The notes under the pieces: model-generated
The model's database searches: none
Seen by the model: the letters and a program-made list of their open reading frames with translations, nothing else
What the model was told of the DNA's origin: nothing
NCBI RefSeq assembly: GCF_047511655.1
Contig: NC_133398.1
Location: 50,659,638 to 50,723,637, forward strand
DNA from: Castor canadensis
Lineage: Eukaryota; Chordata; Mammalia; Rodentia; Castoridae
Reading direction: 5' to 3'
Length of the DNA: 64,000 bases
In this document: one piece after another, positions 45,302 through 58,080 of the stretch
Position numbering within the stretch: position 1 is the first letter of the stretch
How the letters are laid out: every line of letters starts with the position of its first letter
Program-made: the position numbers and the translations under genes

Positions 45302-48300
45302 TTTTTTTTCTTTTATTGCTGTTCTGGGTTGAGGTACATGTGAGATTTACAAAAGTTCTTGTAATATACCAAATATATCATACTTGAATTCACCCCCTTC
45401 AATGTTCTACTTTATACTCCCTCCCCTCATTCCTGGAATAGTTTCAATAGGTGTTATGTTTATATTTACATACCATGCATACACAGTATTTGTACCATAT
45501 TAACAGTCCTACACCCTTTCCCAGCCACATCTCCCCTTTCACTGGTACCAACTCTATCGTCCCCTCCTCTCTTCCCCCAGCAAGACCTGTTCTGCTCTCC
45601 TGTTTTCCAATTTTGTAAGAGAGAAAAGAAATAATGACCTTTTTTTCTTGTTTAAGATAGCTACATGGAGTTTTCTTGAGACATTTCCATATACACACAC
45701 ACACACATATTTATTATAGCCAGAATTTGTTCATCTTCTCTGTTTTTCTTCATTCTCCTTTAGTCCTTTTCTTAAGTGTCTGTACTAATTCTTTGTTTTT
45801 TTAGCTCCTCCACTGTGAGGCTTCCTCCACAGCTGGGCTCCCACCAGGGCAAGGCTCCCTCCAAGGCTGGGATACCTCCAGCACAGGGTACTCCACCTCC
45901 CACACATGCTCCCCATGAAGAATGCCCTGTATTTTTCTTGTATAGAGAGTACATCAACCATATTCACCTTCTTAATTTTCTTCTTTTACCCTATCCCTCT
46001 TGTACTTGACCTCCCCTTAGCATGGCCTCTTTTTCATAATGTTGCTATATTTTTATTAGATCTATGTTCCACATGTGAGAGAACACATAGGGCTTTTGGC
46101 CTTTTGAGTCTGGCTAACTTCACTTAGGATGATATTTTCCAGTTCCATCCATTTACCTGAAAATGACAAGATTTCATTCTTCTTTGTGGCTGAATAAAAC
46201 TCCATTGTATATAAATACCATATTTTCTTAATCCATTCATCAGTTGTGGGGCATCTTGGCTGTTTCCATAGCTTGGCTGTTGAGAATAAAGCTGCAATAA
46301 ATGTAAAATGCAGGTGCCTTTATTGTAAACTGACTTACCTTCCTTCAGGTATATCCCCAGGAGTGGTATTGCTGAATCATATGGAAGTTCCATTTTTTAC
46401 TTTCTGAGGAGCCTTCATACTTTTCCATACTGGTTGTACTAATTTATATTCCCACCAACAGTGTATGAGGGTTCCTTTTTCTTCACATCCTTGTCAACAT
46501 TTGTTGTTATTTGTGTTCTTGATGGTAGCCATTCTAACAGGAGTGAGGTGAAATCTAAAGTGATTTTGAGTTCCATTTCCTTTATGACCAGAGATGATGA
46601 GCCTTTTCTCATGTATTTTTTAGCCATTTGGATTTCTTCCTTTGAAAAAGCTCTGTTCAGTTCATTTGCCCATTTCTTCATTGGGTCATTGATATTTTGG
46701 GAGTTTAGTGTTTTGAACTACATGTATATTTTGATTATCAATCCCTTGTCAGATATCAAGCTAGCAAAGATTTTTCTCCCATTCTGTGGGCAGTCTCTTC
46801 AATTTAGAAAACATCTGTTTTGTTCTGCAGAAGCTTTTTAATTTCATGTAGTCCCATTTGTCAATCTTTTTTTTAGTTGCTGAGCTATTTGAGTTCTATT
46901 GAGGAAATCATTGCCTGTGCCTATTCCATCCAGTGTATGCCCTATTCTTTCCTGCACTAGCTTCAAAGTTTCAGGTATGCTATTAAGGTCCTTAATCCAC
47001 TTTGAGTTCATACTTGTACAACATGAGAGACATGGATCTACTTTAAGTTTTCTGCAAGTAGATATCCAGTTTTTCCAGCAACATTTATTGAAGAGGCTGT
47101 CTTTTCTCTGTTGTATGTTTTTGGTGTCTTCATCAAAAATTGGGTGGGTGTGGCTGTGTGGCCTCATATTTGGGTCTTTCATTCTGTTCTACTGGTCGTC
47201 ATGTATTCTTTTGTACCAGTACCATGCTGTTTTTGTTGCTTTGACTCTATCATATAGTTTGAAGTCAGATATTGTGATACCTCCAGCTCTGCTCTTCTTG
47301 CTCAGTATTCCAAATGAACTTTAGGGTTGATTTTTTCAATATCTGTAATGAATATCATTAGAATTTTGGTGGGATAGAGTTGAAAAAGTAGATGGCTTTT
47401 GGTAATATAGCTATTTCACTATGTCAATTCTATCAATCCATGAGCATGGGAGATCTTTCTAACTTCTATCTATAGTCTTCTTCAGTTTCTTTGTTCAATG
47501 GTTTGCAGTTTTCTTGTAGAGACTTTTCATATCTTTTCTTAATTTTATTCCTAGTTATTTGGGTTTTTGAAGGTATTGTAAATGGAATTGTTTTCCTATA
47601 TTTTTTCTCAATCTGTTCATTGTTGATATATAGAAAGGTTGCTGATTTTTGTAAATTGATTTTGTAGCCTACTACTTTGGAGAAGCAGTTTATTGTGTTT
47701 AGCAGTTCTTTGCTAGTTTTTCAGGTCTTTTAGGTATAAAATCATGTAATCTGAAACTAGGTATAGTTTGATTTCTTCTTTTTCTATTTGTATTCCTTTT
47801 GTTTATTCTTCTTGTCTTATTGCTCTGACTAGGAATTCCAAGAATATGTTGAATAAGAGTGGAGAGAGTGGACACCCTTGTCTATTCCTGACTTTAGAGG
47901 AAATGGTTTCAGGTTTTTCCCTTTAAGTATGATATTGGCTATAGGCTTGACATATGTAGCCTTTATTATGTTGAGTTACATTCCTTCCATTCCTAGTTTC
48001 CTCAGAACATTTATCATGAAATGATGTTGAATTTTATTGAAGGCCTTTTCAGCATCCATTGAGATGATCAAGTGGTTCTTGTCACTGTTTCTGTTAACAT
48101 GCTGTATTACATTTAATGATTTGCATCATGTTGAACTATCTCTGCATTCTTGCTGTAAAACCAACTTGATCATTGTGTATGATCTTTTGGATATGCAGCT
48201 AAATTTGGTTTGCTAATATTTTATTGAGGATTTTTGCATGTATGTTCATTTAAAAGATTGGCATGCAACTCCCTTTTTTATTGTGTACTTGTTCAGTTTT

Positions 48301-48485
48301 AAGATGAATGTAATACTGGCTTTATAGAGTGAGTTTGGCTGCATCTCTTCCATTTTTATTTCATAGAAAAGTTTAAGGATTGTTGGTATTAAGATCTGGT
48401 AGAATTCAGCAGAGAATCTGTCATCTCCTGGAATTTTCTTTTTGGGAGACTCTGTATTGCTGCTGTAATTTAATCGCATGTTATA
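45302..48485 (-). mobile_element. Old L1, 5'-truncated, minus strand
   Basis: The T run at 45303-45315 is followed by an unusual long 3'UTR (45320-46090) of a different L1 subfamily, then ORF2 read in reverse from the C-terminus (WWECK-like region near 46460) through the reverse transcriptase (near 47750-47880) to SPKKKIPGDDRFSAEFYQ at about 48400. It interrupts the block that continues at 48490 and is uninterrupted at 55550. Several stops are present. Confidence 0.88.
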
Positions 48486-49330
48486 GATTATAGAAAAGAC
48501 TTTTAACAATGGTATATATTAAAAACATTTTTCAGAGAAGTTGAGGCTAGCTTTTGTAACTGATAAATAAAAAGGTATCAGTAATTAGCTCACAATACAA
48601 GTTTATCTTCCCCTCAAACATGGGTAAAGATGGTGGGAAAGGAAGTCTAGTTTGAGACAAGTTTCTTCATTGAGACCACTCTTCATTTACATTTTCTTTT
48701 TCTTTTCTTTGTGGAGGCAGTGCTGGAGTCTGCACTAGCTAGGTAGCTGCTCTACCACTTGATCCATAACCTCAGCCCATCCTTTATTTTTACTTTGCTT
48801 GTACTAAGTATTTTAGAAGGAAAAGTAACAAATTTTCTTGCTGTAAACATGACAGAAATATCTTTTCATATTCTTACTGAATTATTTACTAATGAAACCA
48901 TATGCAAAATCTGAATTATTAACCTTCACATAATCTCTTGCGTATATTTGCACTGTGACTAATTTAATAAAAATACATTATTTTTAGTCAATTACTTATT
49001 TTGCTTTGTTCATTAAAGTTTTCCCTGGAAAGGTAGTCCTCAAAGTAAATAGCTCAGGTATTCAAAGCCATATGACTGACTGTGTGTCTAGTAGATAGAC
49101 ATGAGAGTATATACATGTATAAAGAAGAATGAGAACTATTGGAAGCATAGATTCAAAATCTGTTGATTTTAAACCTGAAGAACTGTAATTATTATATGCC
49201 AAGGTTTCAAAATCAAATTGAAAGGAAATGCATTGTCCCATAAAAACAGATGGATATGCAAGAAGAAAATGGTCATTTCCCATTTCTGTGTGTGTCTGGA
49301 GAGACTCCAGTGAGCCAAAGGATAAGATTA
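48486..49330 (+). other. Duplicated block delta-like continuation, with SINE fragment
   Basis: 48490-48620 matches 55575-55690, and 49050-49330 matches 56510-56700. Around 48712-48782 a minus-strand SINE/ID fragment is present (ctctaccacttgatcc). No gene. Confidence 0.6.
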
Positions 49331-49930
49331 TTTATGAAATGAAGGATCACGTCTATGTGAATATCTTCTGGTAGGAAAAGAAAATCTGTGAAATAGCTGC
49401 TGTATAAATTACTATTAAATGACCACACTGGATAGTGAGGATAACACAGTAGATAAGACTTTTTGGCAGTTTTTAAAGAGCTGATTTGTTAAAGCTGTTC
49501 CCATACCCAGTTAGGAAATTGTCTCTAGTGGTAGTGCAACTATTTACCAATCTCGAGGCCTATGATTCAATCCTCAACACCAAAAAACACAAAACAAACA
49601 AAATCCAAAATAAAGAAACAACCATCCCTACCCCCCTGACAAACAACATATTCCCATTTCTCATACCAACAAATGCTAAAGAAGGAATCTACAGTGCTAG
49701 GTGACCTATCTCCCTATTAAAAATGTTTATACAGTTATAAGCCTAAGACAAAGATGAATTCTTTTCTTTGATAAGAATCTGTTTCCTTTGGCACCTATGA
49801 AATTCTACTGGGTAAATTATCTTTAAATGCAAATATGCAAAGAACATTTCAAATTGATGACGTTGAATGAATCATATGTTATTAATGGTCTTCATATCAC
49901 TTCCGCAAGTGCAAAAGTTTGTTTTTGGAT
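49331..49930. other. Intergenic with ID-like SINE at 49520-49615
   Basis: An ID-like pattern (ctctagtggtagtgcaacta ... gattcaatcctcaacacc) with an A-rich tail is followed by a flank shared with 42826-42909. Confidence 0.6.
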
Positions 49931-50450
49931 TGCACAAATCTGAGAAGATAGGATAGTCTGTGGTCCTCCAAAGCCTGATCCTATCTATTAAATTCTGGTT
50001 CCTTAGTATTCCTTTTTTGCTCTTGGGTTAACATCTGCAACATCAGTGAAGCATAGATAGTATCTTATGGAAGACAGACAAAATATTTGCAAGATTAGAA
50101 CATGTGGTGAGTAGATATGGTGAGTAGATGGGCGAAAGAGAAATTTCCTCATTTGTATGATATCAAAGTCATTTTGTTGAGGTGACCTTCAGATAATAGG
50201 GGCTGGTTTTGGCCACGCTGTTGTTTTGATTATACTTAAGCATCAGAGCTCAAGGTAGGTTTTTAAATTAAAGCAAATAGTTGACATATTATTGTATAAT
50301 TCTACTGAAGTGTTTTAATAACACATCAATAATTTTGTGAAACCATGAAAGAAAGCTGGTGACAGTGTTTAGAAGAATAGCAGCAAATGAAGTTTCAAAT
50401 CATTTTTCCCATATAACTCAAAAGAGTAAATTATCACCAAAACTATGATG
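49931..50450 (+). other. Remnant of an IFNA upstream flank whose gene has been lost
   Basis: It aligns weakly but in order with 11670-11960 and 41130-41500, the upstream flanks of IFNA copies 1 and 3 (tggtcctccaaagcctgatc, cacatcaataattttgtg). The promoter and coding region are absent: the sequence passes directly to the block shared with 63540-63790. Confidence 0.55.
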
Positions 50451-51060
50451 AAAATGATTTAATTTTCCACCTTTCTCTCCCAGTAGCCAGTCACTTTCTG
50501 GCTTTCACTTTCACCGTATTCAGACCTGCATTTCTTTTCCTTTCGCTTCTGTATTCTGAATTGCAATGGCAGCGTTCTAGGAATTTTGACAAGAGAAAGA
50601 AAGAAAAAACAATCCCTCAAAATTATTGAAAAACCATTTTAGAACCTTTTGTTCTTTTCACATTTACTTTGCTATTTTATTTCTAGCATTAAGGTGAAAA
50701 AGAAAGTAATTCCCATGTAGCGAGATACCCCTTTGCCTAAATAAATATTAAATCAAAAGAATGTATAAAATTTAAAAGACTCCAAAATCCTAAAAATGTG
50801 CAGATTCACTATATTTGGCATATTTGGATGTCAAGTACCACATCATGTTTGTGACAGGGAGAAACTGACCCAAGGAGCTCAGTTGAACTACCTCACCCTG
50901 CACAGAGGGGAACAGCAAGGACTTGGACATGGGTCCAGTGACAGAGGACTGCTTAGAAAGGGCTGGGCTGAGCTGCAATCCTATGACAGGGGAAAAACAT
51001 TTTAAACAAGTTAGTGTCCCTGAAGGTGAGATGGAAAAGGAAGAGATCCAACTGAAGCTG
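50451..51060 (+). other. Duplicated interferon-cluster flank
   Basis: 50460-50710 matches 63540-63790 and 43144-43250 (agtagccagtcactttc, tccctcaaaattattgaaaa). 50750-51060 matches 43340-43560. No gene. Confidence 0.7.
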
Positions 51061-52570
51061 AAAGTGCATGAATAACATACATGAGAATAATGTTATAAAA
51101 CATAGTATACAATATACAATAAGTAATCTACATGCACATATCTAATTTGCAGATTCTGATCTGTCACACACACCCTTTCTCCATGCTTTCCTGGGCCATT
51201 TTCCACTCTCACATCACAACAGTGTCCTCTCTCCCCAGTGCACAAATCCCAGGTGCCAGGCTCACTCCTCACTAACCTGCCCTGCTCATTCATACAGCTG
51301 CTTCTTCTGTCTTGGTTTTTCACTGTCACTTTTTGTTAAAATGAGCATGACCACCAAGTGAAAGACTCCCATATGAGAGGCTTTTTAACCAACCTGGTAA
51401 GTATTTTTAGAAATGAGGAAATGTCCTTGCCAGGATGACGTAACAGTACCTGCTGCAAAAGGGAAACAGCAAGCAGGATCCCTTTTACCTTGGGAAATAT
51501 TTTAACATTTAGAGAGAATAAGAGCCACCTACTGGCCAAGGCAGGTAAAGACAGAGTCCGAGTATGGCAAAGTCTGTCCGACTTTCTTTAGAACTAAAGC
51601 AACGCATTCCTGAAAAGAACAGACTCCAATATTGAAAGAGTCCATTTACTTAATGTTTTATGTTAGAGATGGAAAATCCTTCAGGCTTCAGGCAGGTCTT
51701 GTCCTCTTTGGGCACTAGACAGCTCAATGGGAAGACCAAGGTCAGTATATATCCCTTGCTTGTAGCCTGCTATGGATTGAAGTTCACTGAAGAAGCCACT
51801 TCTGTGCCGAAAATCCTGAGCTCTGGTTGACTGACTAGAATGAGATGATTGTGGAGAGATGGAATTTTTCAGCTCAATAGCCAAATTATTTTGTTGTCTA
51901 AGTCCACTTAATAGCTATTTACTACCAACATCTGTATCAGCTCTAACACCATTGTGACTATCAGGCAAAACTTTTGGAGCATATTGGTAGTTATAGCAGT
52001 ACACTGCCTTTCACTAATCATAAAGCTAAGAATGTTATAACATCTGAAATCTATAGAAAAGATTTCCCTTCTCAACTATAATCTGCATACCTGATATTCC
52101 CGTCAGTGTCTTTGCTAAATGAATTGATTTATGACTTTCTTTGTTCTGTGGGTATAAAAGTACATGAATATCTACCACACTGGAACATGATATTCATGTT
52201 AACCTGAATTTGTGTTCCTTGGCTGTGGTCATTTGGATATGGCCCAGCATAAACTATTTCTAATTTCCTTTGGAACAAGATTCATGTTTTGTGTTGTCAC
52301 TATTAAGCAGGCCACAGCTTTCTTATCCTTTGGGTTCTGCAAGACAAATGGAGGGAGGAGGAGCATGCCCATCAGGGTGTGGAGCTGCAAGGGAAGTCAG
52401 GAAGGGTCCAGGGATGTCATCACAGAACAAGGGAAATATTTGTGAGACCAGCACCAACCATGGAATCTCTTATATTCTGGTCAGATGCAGAGTTTCTTAA
52501 AACGAATAATATAAAAAAAACAGGGTCACAGACAGGGAACTGAATACACTTAGAAAAAATTGAGCCTCTC
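51061..52570 (+). other. Duplicated block beta, copy 3 (second form)
   Basis: Closest to 38570-40080 at its start, and to 16498-16556 around 52334-52391 (gttctgcaagacaaatgg ... gagctgcaag). Here the exon-like stretch has lost the AG acceptor (cctttggg) and the GT donor (ggaagt). No function recognised. Confidence 0.5.
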
Positions 52571-53440
52571 TAGGTGGACAAATACTAGCAATGTGCATTC
52601 TAGAAGATTACAATTTCTAAATGGTAAAGACCCTTGTGAAAATACATTTATTTAACTTCATTCATTGAAAAGAGGACACTGGTGAATCAATTCTCACTCT
52701 TTTTCTTCTAGCATGTGAATGCTGCACTGTTTCGGCATGTTTAGAATTTGAGACTCTTGCTAAGGATAAGGGTCCACAATGCAAAAAATACAGAACATAC
52801 ACAAATAACAGATTAAAACCATTCACCTTTAATGTGAGTATCTAAAGAGCTATTTTATCTCATGCTGTACAAGTTAACCATAAATATAATGATGGGATTT
52901 TTTAAGAAGATCAAGTACAAAGAAGACAAAAAATTATTTTCTTTTAAAGGAAACTCCTGTGGAGACCTTAAGGAATCATCATGAGCTCCACCTGCTTTGA
53001 TTCAGTGTAAAGCAAGCACATATAGTACTGAGGGCTTAGGTCACCTTCCCAACTCCCCAGGCAGCCATCAAGACTGGACAGAACTGTGTTGCCCATGCAT
53101 CATGGTTTTTACCACATGTGATCTGTGAGTGTGTAGTCTGGGACCAGAGGAAAAGTTCTGTGTGACTCTGAGCCTCTGTGGGTCATTTATGTTGTGCATA
53201 CACAGAGACAGGCCAACATCTCAGCAATGATGGTGCCTTTATTTCAGATTTTTGTAAAAGTTTGCACAACCAAAATGGCATCTTTTAATGCTAAAGATAC
53301 ATAGACAATATAGAGACCAAGTTGTGGGGAAATCATCAATTTGGATGCCTCATTTAGACAACTGTGTTAAGGTGATTGATTTCAGAGTAAAAGCAACCCT
53401 GGTTGGTTAAGGAGCTCTTTAAAGGTGCTCACCACCTTTA
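52571..53440. other. Duplicated block gamma, copy 2
   Basis: Homologous to 25806-26600 but without the long open minus-strand frame found there. It joins the beta block directly, which shows the arrangement before the SINE, GGAA and L1 insertions in the other copy. Confidence 0.7.
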
Positions 53441-53750
53441 GATGTTTGATTTTCTATTATAGGAAGATTAGAAAACACATTCACTGTTCCATTCTAATAA
53501 ATATTCTGTTTTGTCATTTATTATAAAAGTTGGATTTGTTACTTCTAAAATCAAAATCTAAATGCAGTTTTCTGAACCAAATAGAAAAATGGGTAGTCAT
53601 ATTTATTTCCTTACTCACTGTGTTCAAATCATATATATAAAGTATCCATGTAGAAAAATTTGGAATCTCCATCAAGAAATACAAATTAATAAAACACAGT
53701 TCCTTCTCTTCTGAAAATTTCAGACTTACAGAGAAAGAGACAAAACACTT
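53441..53750. other. Intergenic, nothing recognised
   Basis: No gene or named repeat seen. Confidence 0.5.
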
Positions 53751-53753
53751 CAT

Positions 53754-53960
53754 AGCCAGGCACCAGTGACTCACACCTATAATCCTAGCTACTGAGGAGG
53801 AAGAGCTCAGGAGGATGGTGGTTTCTAGCCAGTCCAAGCAAATAATTCGCAAGACCTTGTCTCAAAAAAACACCACCACAAAAAAAGGGCTGGTGCAAGG
53901 GTTCAAGGTGTTCGCCCATAGCTCAAGCCCAGTACCACCACCACAATAACAAAAGGCTGT
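53754..53960 (+). mobile_element. Composite SINE (B1-like head, ID-like tail half)
   Basis: agccaggcaccagtgactca, cctataatcctagctactga, then gaccttgtctcaaaaaaaca and an ID-like half (agggctggtgcaagggttca ... caagcccagtaccacca). This is the same composite type as at 60424-60609. Confidence 0.88.
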
Positions 53961-55044
53961 ACAAAGGTCCTTACATGAAATATTACACAGAGAGGTAAGA
54001 AATCATTAGATACAAATGATGCCAGGAAGGAAAATAATACTAAATGTCCTTTCTAAAGTGTCTTGCAAGTACAAAAGTCCAGAAGTCTTATTGGCAGAAG
54101 GAATATGATCTAGAATGAATAGCAAATGGCATGGCATGGACAGAGAGAGTAGTTTAGGATTTTCCATTGCATGTCTCAAGGCATGGAAATGGATCTGGTT
54201 ACCCGCAAATAGAGTGAATGAGGGCTTAGCATTTAAAGATAGGTCAGAGAAGGACAGTATGCAAAGGACACTGAGGTATAGATACCAATGCATTAAGAAA
54301 TAGAAACAGTAAGTGTGTGGAGAGATGAATGAAGGAAAGACGGTAGTATTTTCAGGGCAGGTGAGAACTGCATTATCCCACTAGACATGAAAACAGATGG
54401 TTTTGGTGATGTCATCAGAGTCTGGTTTAGTAGAAACAATGGAGTAGAAACTCTTTAGGGGATGGTTGAAGAGGACACATAAAAGTGAATTAGAACACTG
54501 TGATTTGAAAATTATTTGACAGCTTGTTTGTTGAGTGGAAGAATGAAATAAGGTGGCACCTGGAGGAGAAGATGGATTAATAGCTCTTGCATTTTTTCAT
54601 GCTTTTGTGATGTTTCCAAAGAATTATTTTCAAACAATGGATGTATTTGCACAAAATACTTGAACATTTTAAATACTTAAATAATTGCTTATTTGGTAAA
54701 ATAGTAGCTTATCATAATTCGACTTAATATTACTTTGTAATAAACTTCAATGATTATTATTTCCTTGAAAATATCAGTCTTTTTTCAATCAAACATTACA
54801 ATCTTTTTTTTTCTGTAAATTAACTTACTTTAGTCTTTATGTTGGTTATTTGCATTATGTTCTTATGATTTTGCAATTTCTAATCATTGACACACACATT
54901 TTCTGAAAATTAAAACCATGTTGTTTTGATCGATGCTTGGTTTTTAACTTTACTTGTGTACAAAGAGCTGGTATTTAAATTATGGAATATCAAGGTCAGA
55001 TAGCCAATCCTCTCCTTAATCATATTCCTTTTTGACCTGAGTAT
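53961..55044. other. Intergenic, nothing recognised
   Basis: A 95-codon minus-strand frame at 54006-54293 has a hydrophobic start but no recognisable similarity. AT-rich further on. Confidence 0.5.
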
Positions 55045-55285
55045 ATTCAGCACTATCTCTTGCAAATATATGTTTAGGTTCAATTCTTGTGCTTGATAAA
55101 TTACTCCTCAGACTTAATCAGGGTCTGGAATATCTTAGGCTGAGATTCAAAGAAAATCTGTTTTGTCCTTATTTGGGGATAGCTATTAACAAGTATTTCC
55201 AAGGAATCATCCACTATTTGCAAGAAAAAGAATACAGACAACTCCTATGCCTGAGAGGTTTGAGAGGAGAAAGTTAAATGTCCTT
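55045..55285 (+). pseudogene. C-terminal fragment of a divergent type I interferon
   Basis: An open stretch of 62 codons reads LDKLLLRLNQGLEYL (helix C), NLFCPYLGIAINKYFQGII (loop and helix D) and HYLQEKEYRQ (helix D/E junction), in the order of a type I interferon C-terminus. The following conserved Cys-Ala-Trp position is frame-shifted. Just upstream, ctcttgcaaatatatgttta resembles a decayed LQQIF motif. The N-terminal half, promoter and signal peptide are missing. PYLGIA and KYFQGI resemble delta/epsilon-type interferons more than IFNA. Its 3' flank matches that of the pseudogene at 44538-45060, so both derive from one duplicated gene. Confidence 0.8.
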
Positions 55286-56765
55286 TTTCCTCTTCATAAA
55301 TCTTCAGAGAAAAGTTAGCAAGTAACTCTTTACTTCATTTCCTAAGCCCAAAAAGAAAATCTCAGCTCAGATTTGTGTACCAATTGAAAAATATACAAAA
55401 CTAAAATTATGAGATTATTTTTAAAGTATGTTGTATAAGATGCATATGAATTACAAAACGTTTAGAGAGTAGACCATGTGTCACTTTTTATAATAAATGT
55501 GTTATGGTTTAAAACTTTATTTGCTTTAATTCTTGAAAGGTATTTGCAGTTCCCATGTTTTAAATTTTTTTTAGTAAAAAAATCTCCAAAATAGTATGTT
55601 TAAAGACATTCACCAGATATTTGAAGCTAGTTTCTATACAGGTTAAAAAAAATTACCTGATCATAATACAAATTTTTCTTATATGAATTAAATGCACTGA
55701 CTCCTAATCAGAAGATTTTTAGTGATGTTTAAGGAAGAAAACTAACCAATTCTCTTGCAGCAGACATTATTAAAACTATTCCACGCAGAATTCTAATCCC
55801 AGAATTTAAACTCAACATGTCATTCATTATAATTTATAGCACGCTTGACTCTTTAAGGAATTGAGTGCACAAGTACACAGTTAATGTTAAAACGTGGCCA
55901 AGAAAATGGGGGGTAAGGTCTTGAATCATGTTGTAAAATTCAAAAAGTATCCTTATGACCTGAGGAAAGGAGGAAGGAGTGAATCAGAAGATTGTCACAG
56001 ATCCTTGAGGATCATGAAAACAAAAAGTGTCATGTGAGACTTCCATCTTACCCAGGATCTTCTTTCTCATTCTTGTATTCTAAATATTAGAAACACAAAT
56101 TTGAATCAAATATCCATTTGGCCAAATGATACTGTTTTAATAAGATTATCCACACAATCTTCAATTGTGACTTTTCTTGATAGACTATGAAGAATTTAAA
56201 ATAACCTTAGGTCTACTGTATTCTAAAATCATATATGTACTATGTATTTTATTGCTTTTTCTACCATGATTACAATTATGTACCCTTTCAGAAACATTTA
56301 CTGAGCTCCTGAAATGTTAGGGACTGAATAAAATACCTAGGGGACAAGGTTGGTAAGATAATTTGGGTTCAGAGGTATCTTATAAATTCCTTGATAGACA
56401 TTCCAAGGAGAAAATAGCTCAACTCTTTAAAGGTTGTATCAATATGGTAGTTAGAAGTGAGAATACAATCATGCAGAAAGAAGAATAAGAACATTTGTAG
56501 GCAAGAACATTAACCAAGGACTAAAATCTCCTCACTTTGCCAGCTGAGGTAGCACAATAATTATTGCCTAACAAATGTTACAAATAAAACCTAAATAGAT
56601 CCAAATATCTCATAGAAATGGGTAGATACAAATGAAGTAAATGATCATTCCCCAGTTGTATGTGAGAAGACCTCAAAGAATTGAAAGATAAGAGTTGGTA
56701 GTAATCATATCAGTTAATATCAACTACAAATGGAAAGTCAAAAGCAGATCTTCTTCCATTTCTAA
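55286..56765 (+). other. Duplicated block delta, copy 2
   Basis: It aligns in order with 45060-45300, 48490-48620, 40290-40740 and 49050-49330. No gene recognised. Confidence 0.6.
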
Positions 56766-56769
56766 ACTA

Positions 56770-58080
56770 TTTTGCCAAATTAATTAATTTTTTATTTTTC
56801 AAAATAATGTTTCATTATGACATTTTCATACAAATATGCAATGCACTTCAATCATATTCAATACCACAAGACACTGATTCACTTCAATAGTCCTTTTATA
56901 TTCATGTCTTTTTTCATTTCTTTTAGGTTTGTGTTATCTGTGTTAGACAAAACTCGTAATACTTCTGACACAGGCTTATTTCTTTTTTTTTTATTCATAT
57001 GTGCATACAAGGCTTGGGTCATTTCTCCCCCCTGCCCCCACCCCCTCCCTTACCACCCACTCTGCCCCCTCTCTTTCCCCCCCACCCCCTCAATACCCAG
57101 CAGAAACTGTTTTGCCCTTATTTCTAATTTTGACACAGGCTTATTTCATTTAACATGATGAACACCAGTTCCATCCATTTTCCTGCAAATTTCATTCTTC
57201 CTTATAGCAGATTGATAATCCATTCTCTCTCCCTGTCTCTCTACATATATATACATAAACATATATATAAGTTTATATATAATTTTTATATATTTACATA
57301 TATAATTTATATATTTATCTTATATCTCTATATATGTATATGTATCTGTGCATATATATAACTTCCTTATTCATTCTTTCATTGATGGGCACTTAGACTG
57401 ATTCCAAAATTTGTCTTTTGTGAATAGTGCTACAATAAACATGGGTGTGCAGTGATCTACAGTATGCTGACTTTGATTCCATTGCATATATCCATAAATG
57501 GCAGAGCAGGATCATATAATAGTTCTAATTTTAGATTTTGTAAAACCTCCCTACTGACTTCCATTTTGTCTAGACTAATTCACATTTCTACCAACAGTTA
57601 AGTGTTCCTTTCTACATGCATCCTCACCAGCATTTGTTATTGTTGGTTTTCTTGATGATAGCCATCATCAAGATGATAGCCATTTGATTGAGATGGAATC
57701 TTAATGTAGCTTGGATTTGCATTTCATTCATGGCCAAGGATGGGGCATATTTTTTCACATAGTTATTGGTCATTTGTACTTCTTTTTTGAAATATCTGTT
57801 CAAATTATTTGTCTATTTATTGGTTCTTTTGAACTTTTTAACTCTTCATATATCGTGGAAATTAATCCCTCACCAAATGAATAGCAAGCAAAGACTTTCT
57901 TCCATTCTAAATACTGTCTCTTCACTGTGGTAATTTTTTTCCCTTGCTGTGAAGAAGCTATATAATTTGATGCAATTCCATTCCTCAATTTTATACTTCA
58001 TTTCCTGAGCTGTTGGAATACTATGTCAAATTACTTACTTCAACTTAAAATATATCTTTTGTCTCAACTCCTATTCTTTA
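56770..58080 (-). mobile_element. Old L1 3' end, minus strand
   Basis: In reverse it holds the 3'UTR and the C-terminal ORF2 motifs (complement of ATKF-type and tcccaccagcagtgt-like sequences near 57590). TATA-rich repeats (57240-57360) lie inside. It is interrupted by the 148-bp L1 tail described next. Confidence 0.75.
56983..57130 (-). mobile_element. 148-bp L1 3' tail with perfect 17-bp target-site duplications
   Basis: A T run, attcatatgtgcatacaagg and the C-rich tract identify the 3' end of the young L1 family. The duplication tgacacaggcttatttc (56966-56982 and 57131-57147) is perfect, so this is a complete, very short retrotransposition event nested in an older L1. Confidence 0.95.

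Noticed and set aside
54006-54293. A 95-codon minus-strand frame starting with a signal-like hydrophobic stretch
   Set aside because: No recognisable domain, no paralogue in the window and no promoter signal; most likely chance.
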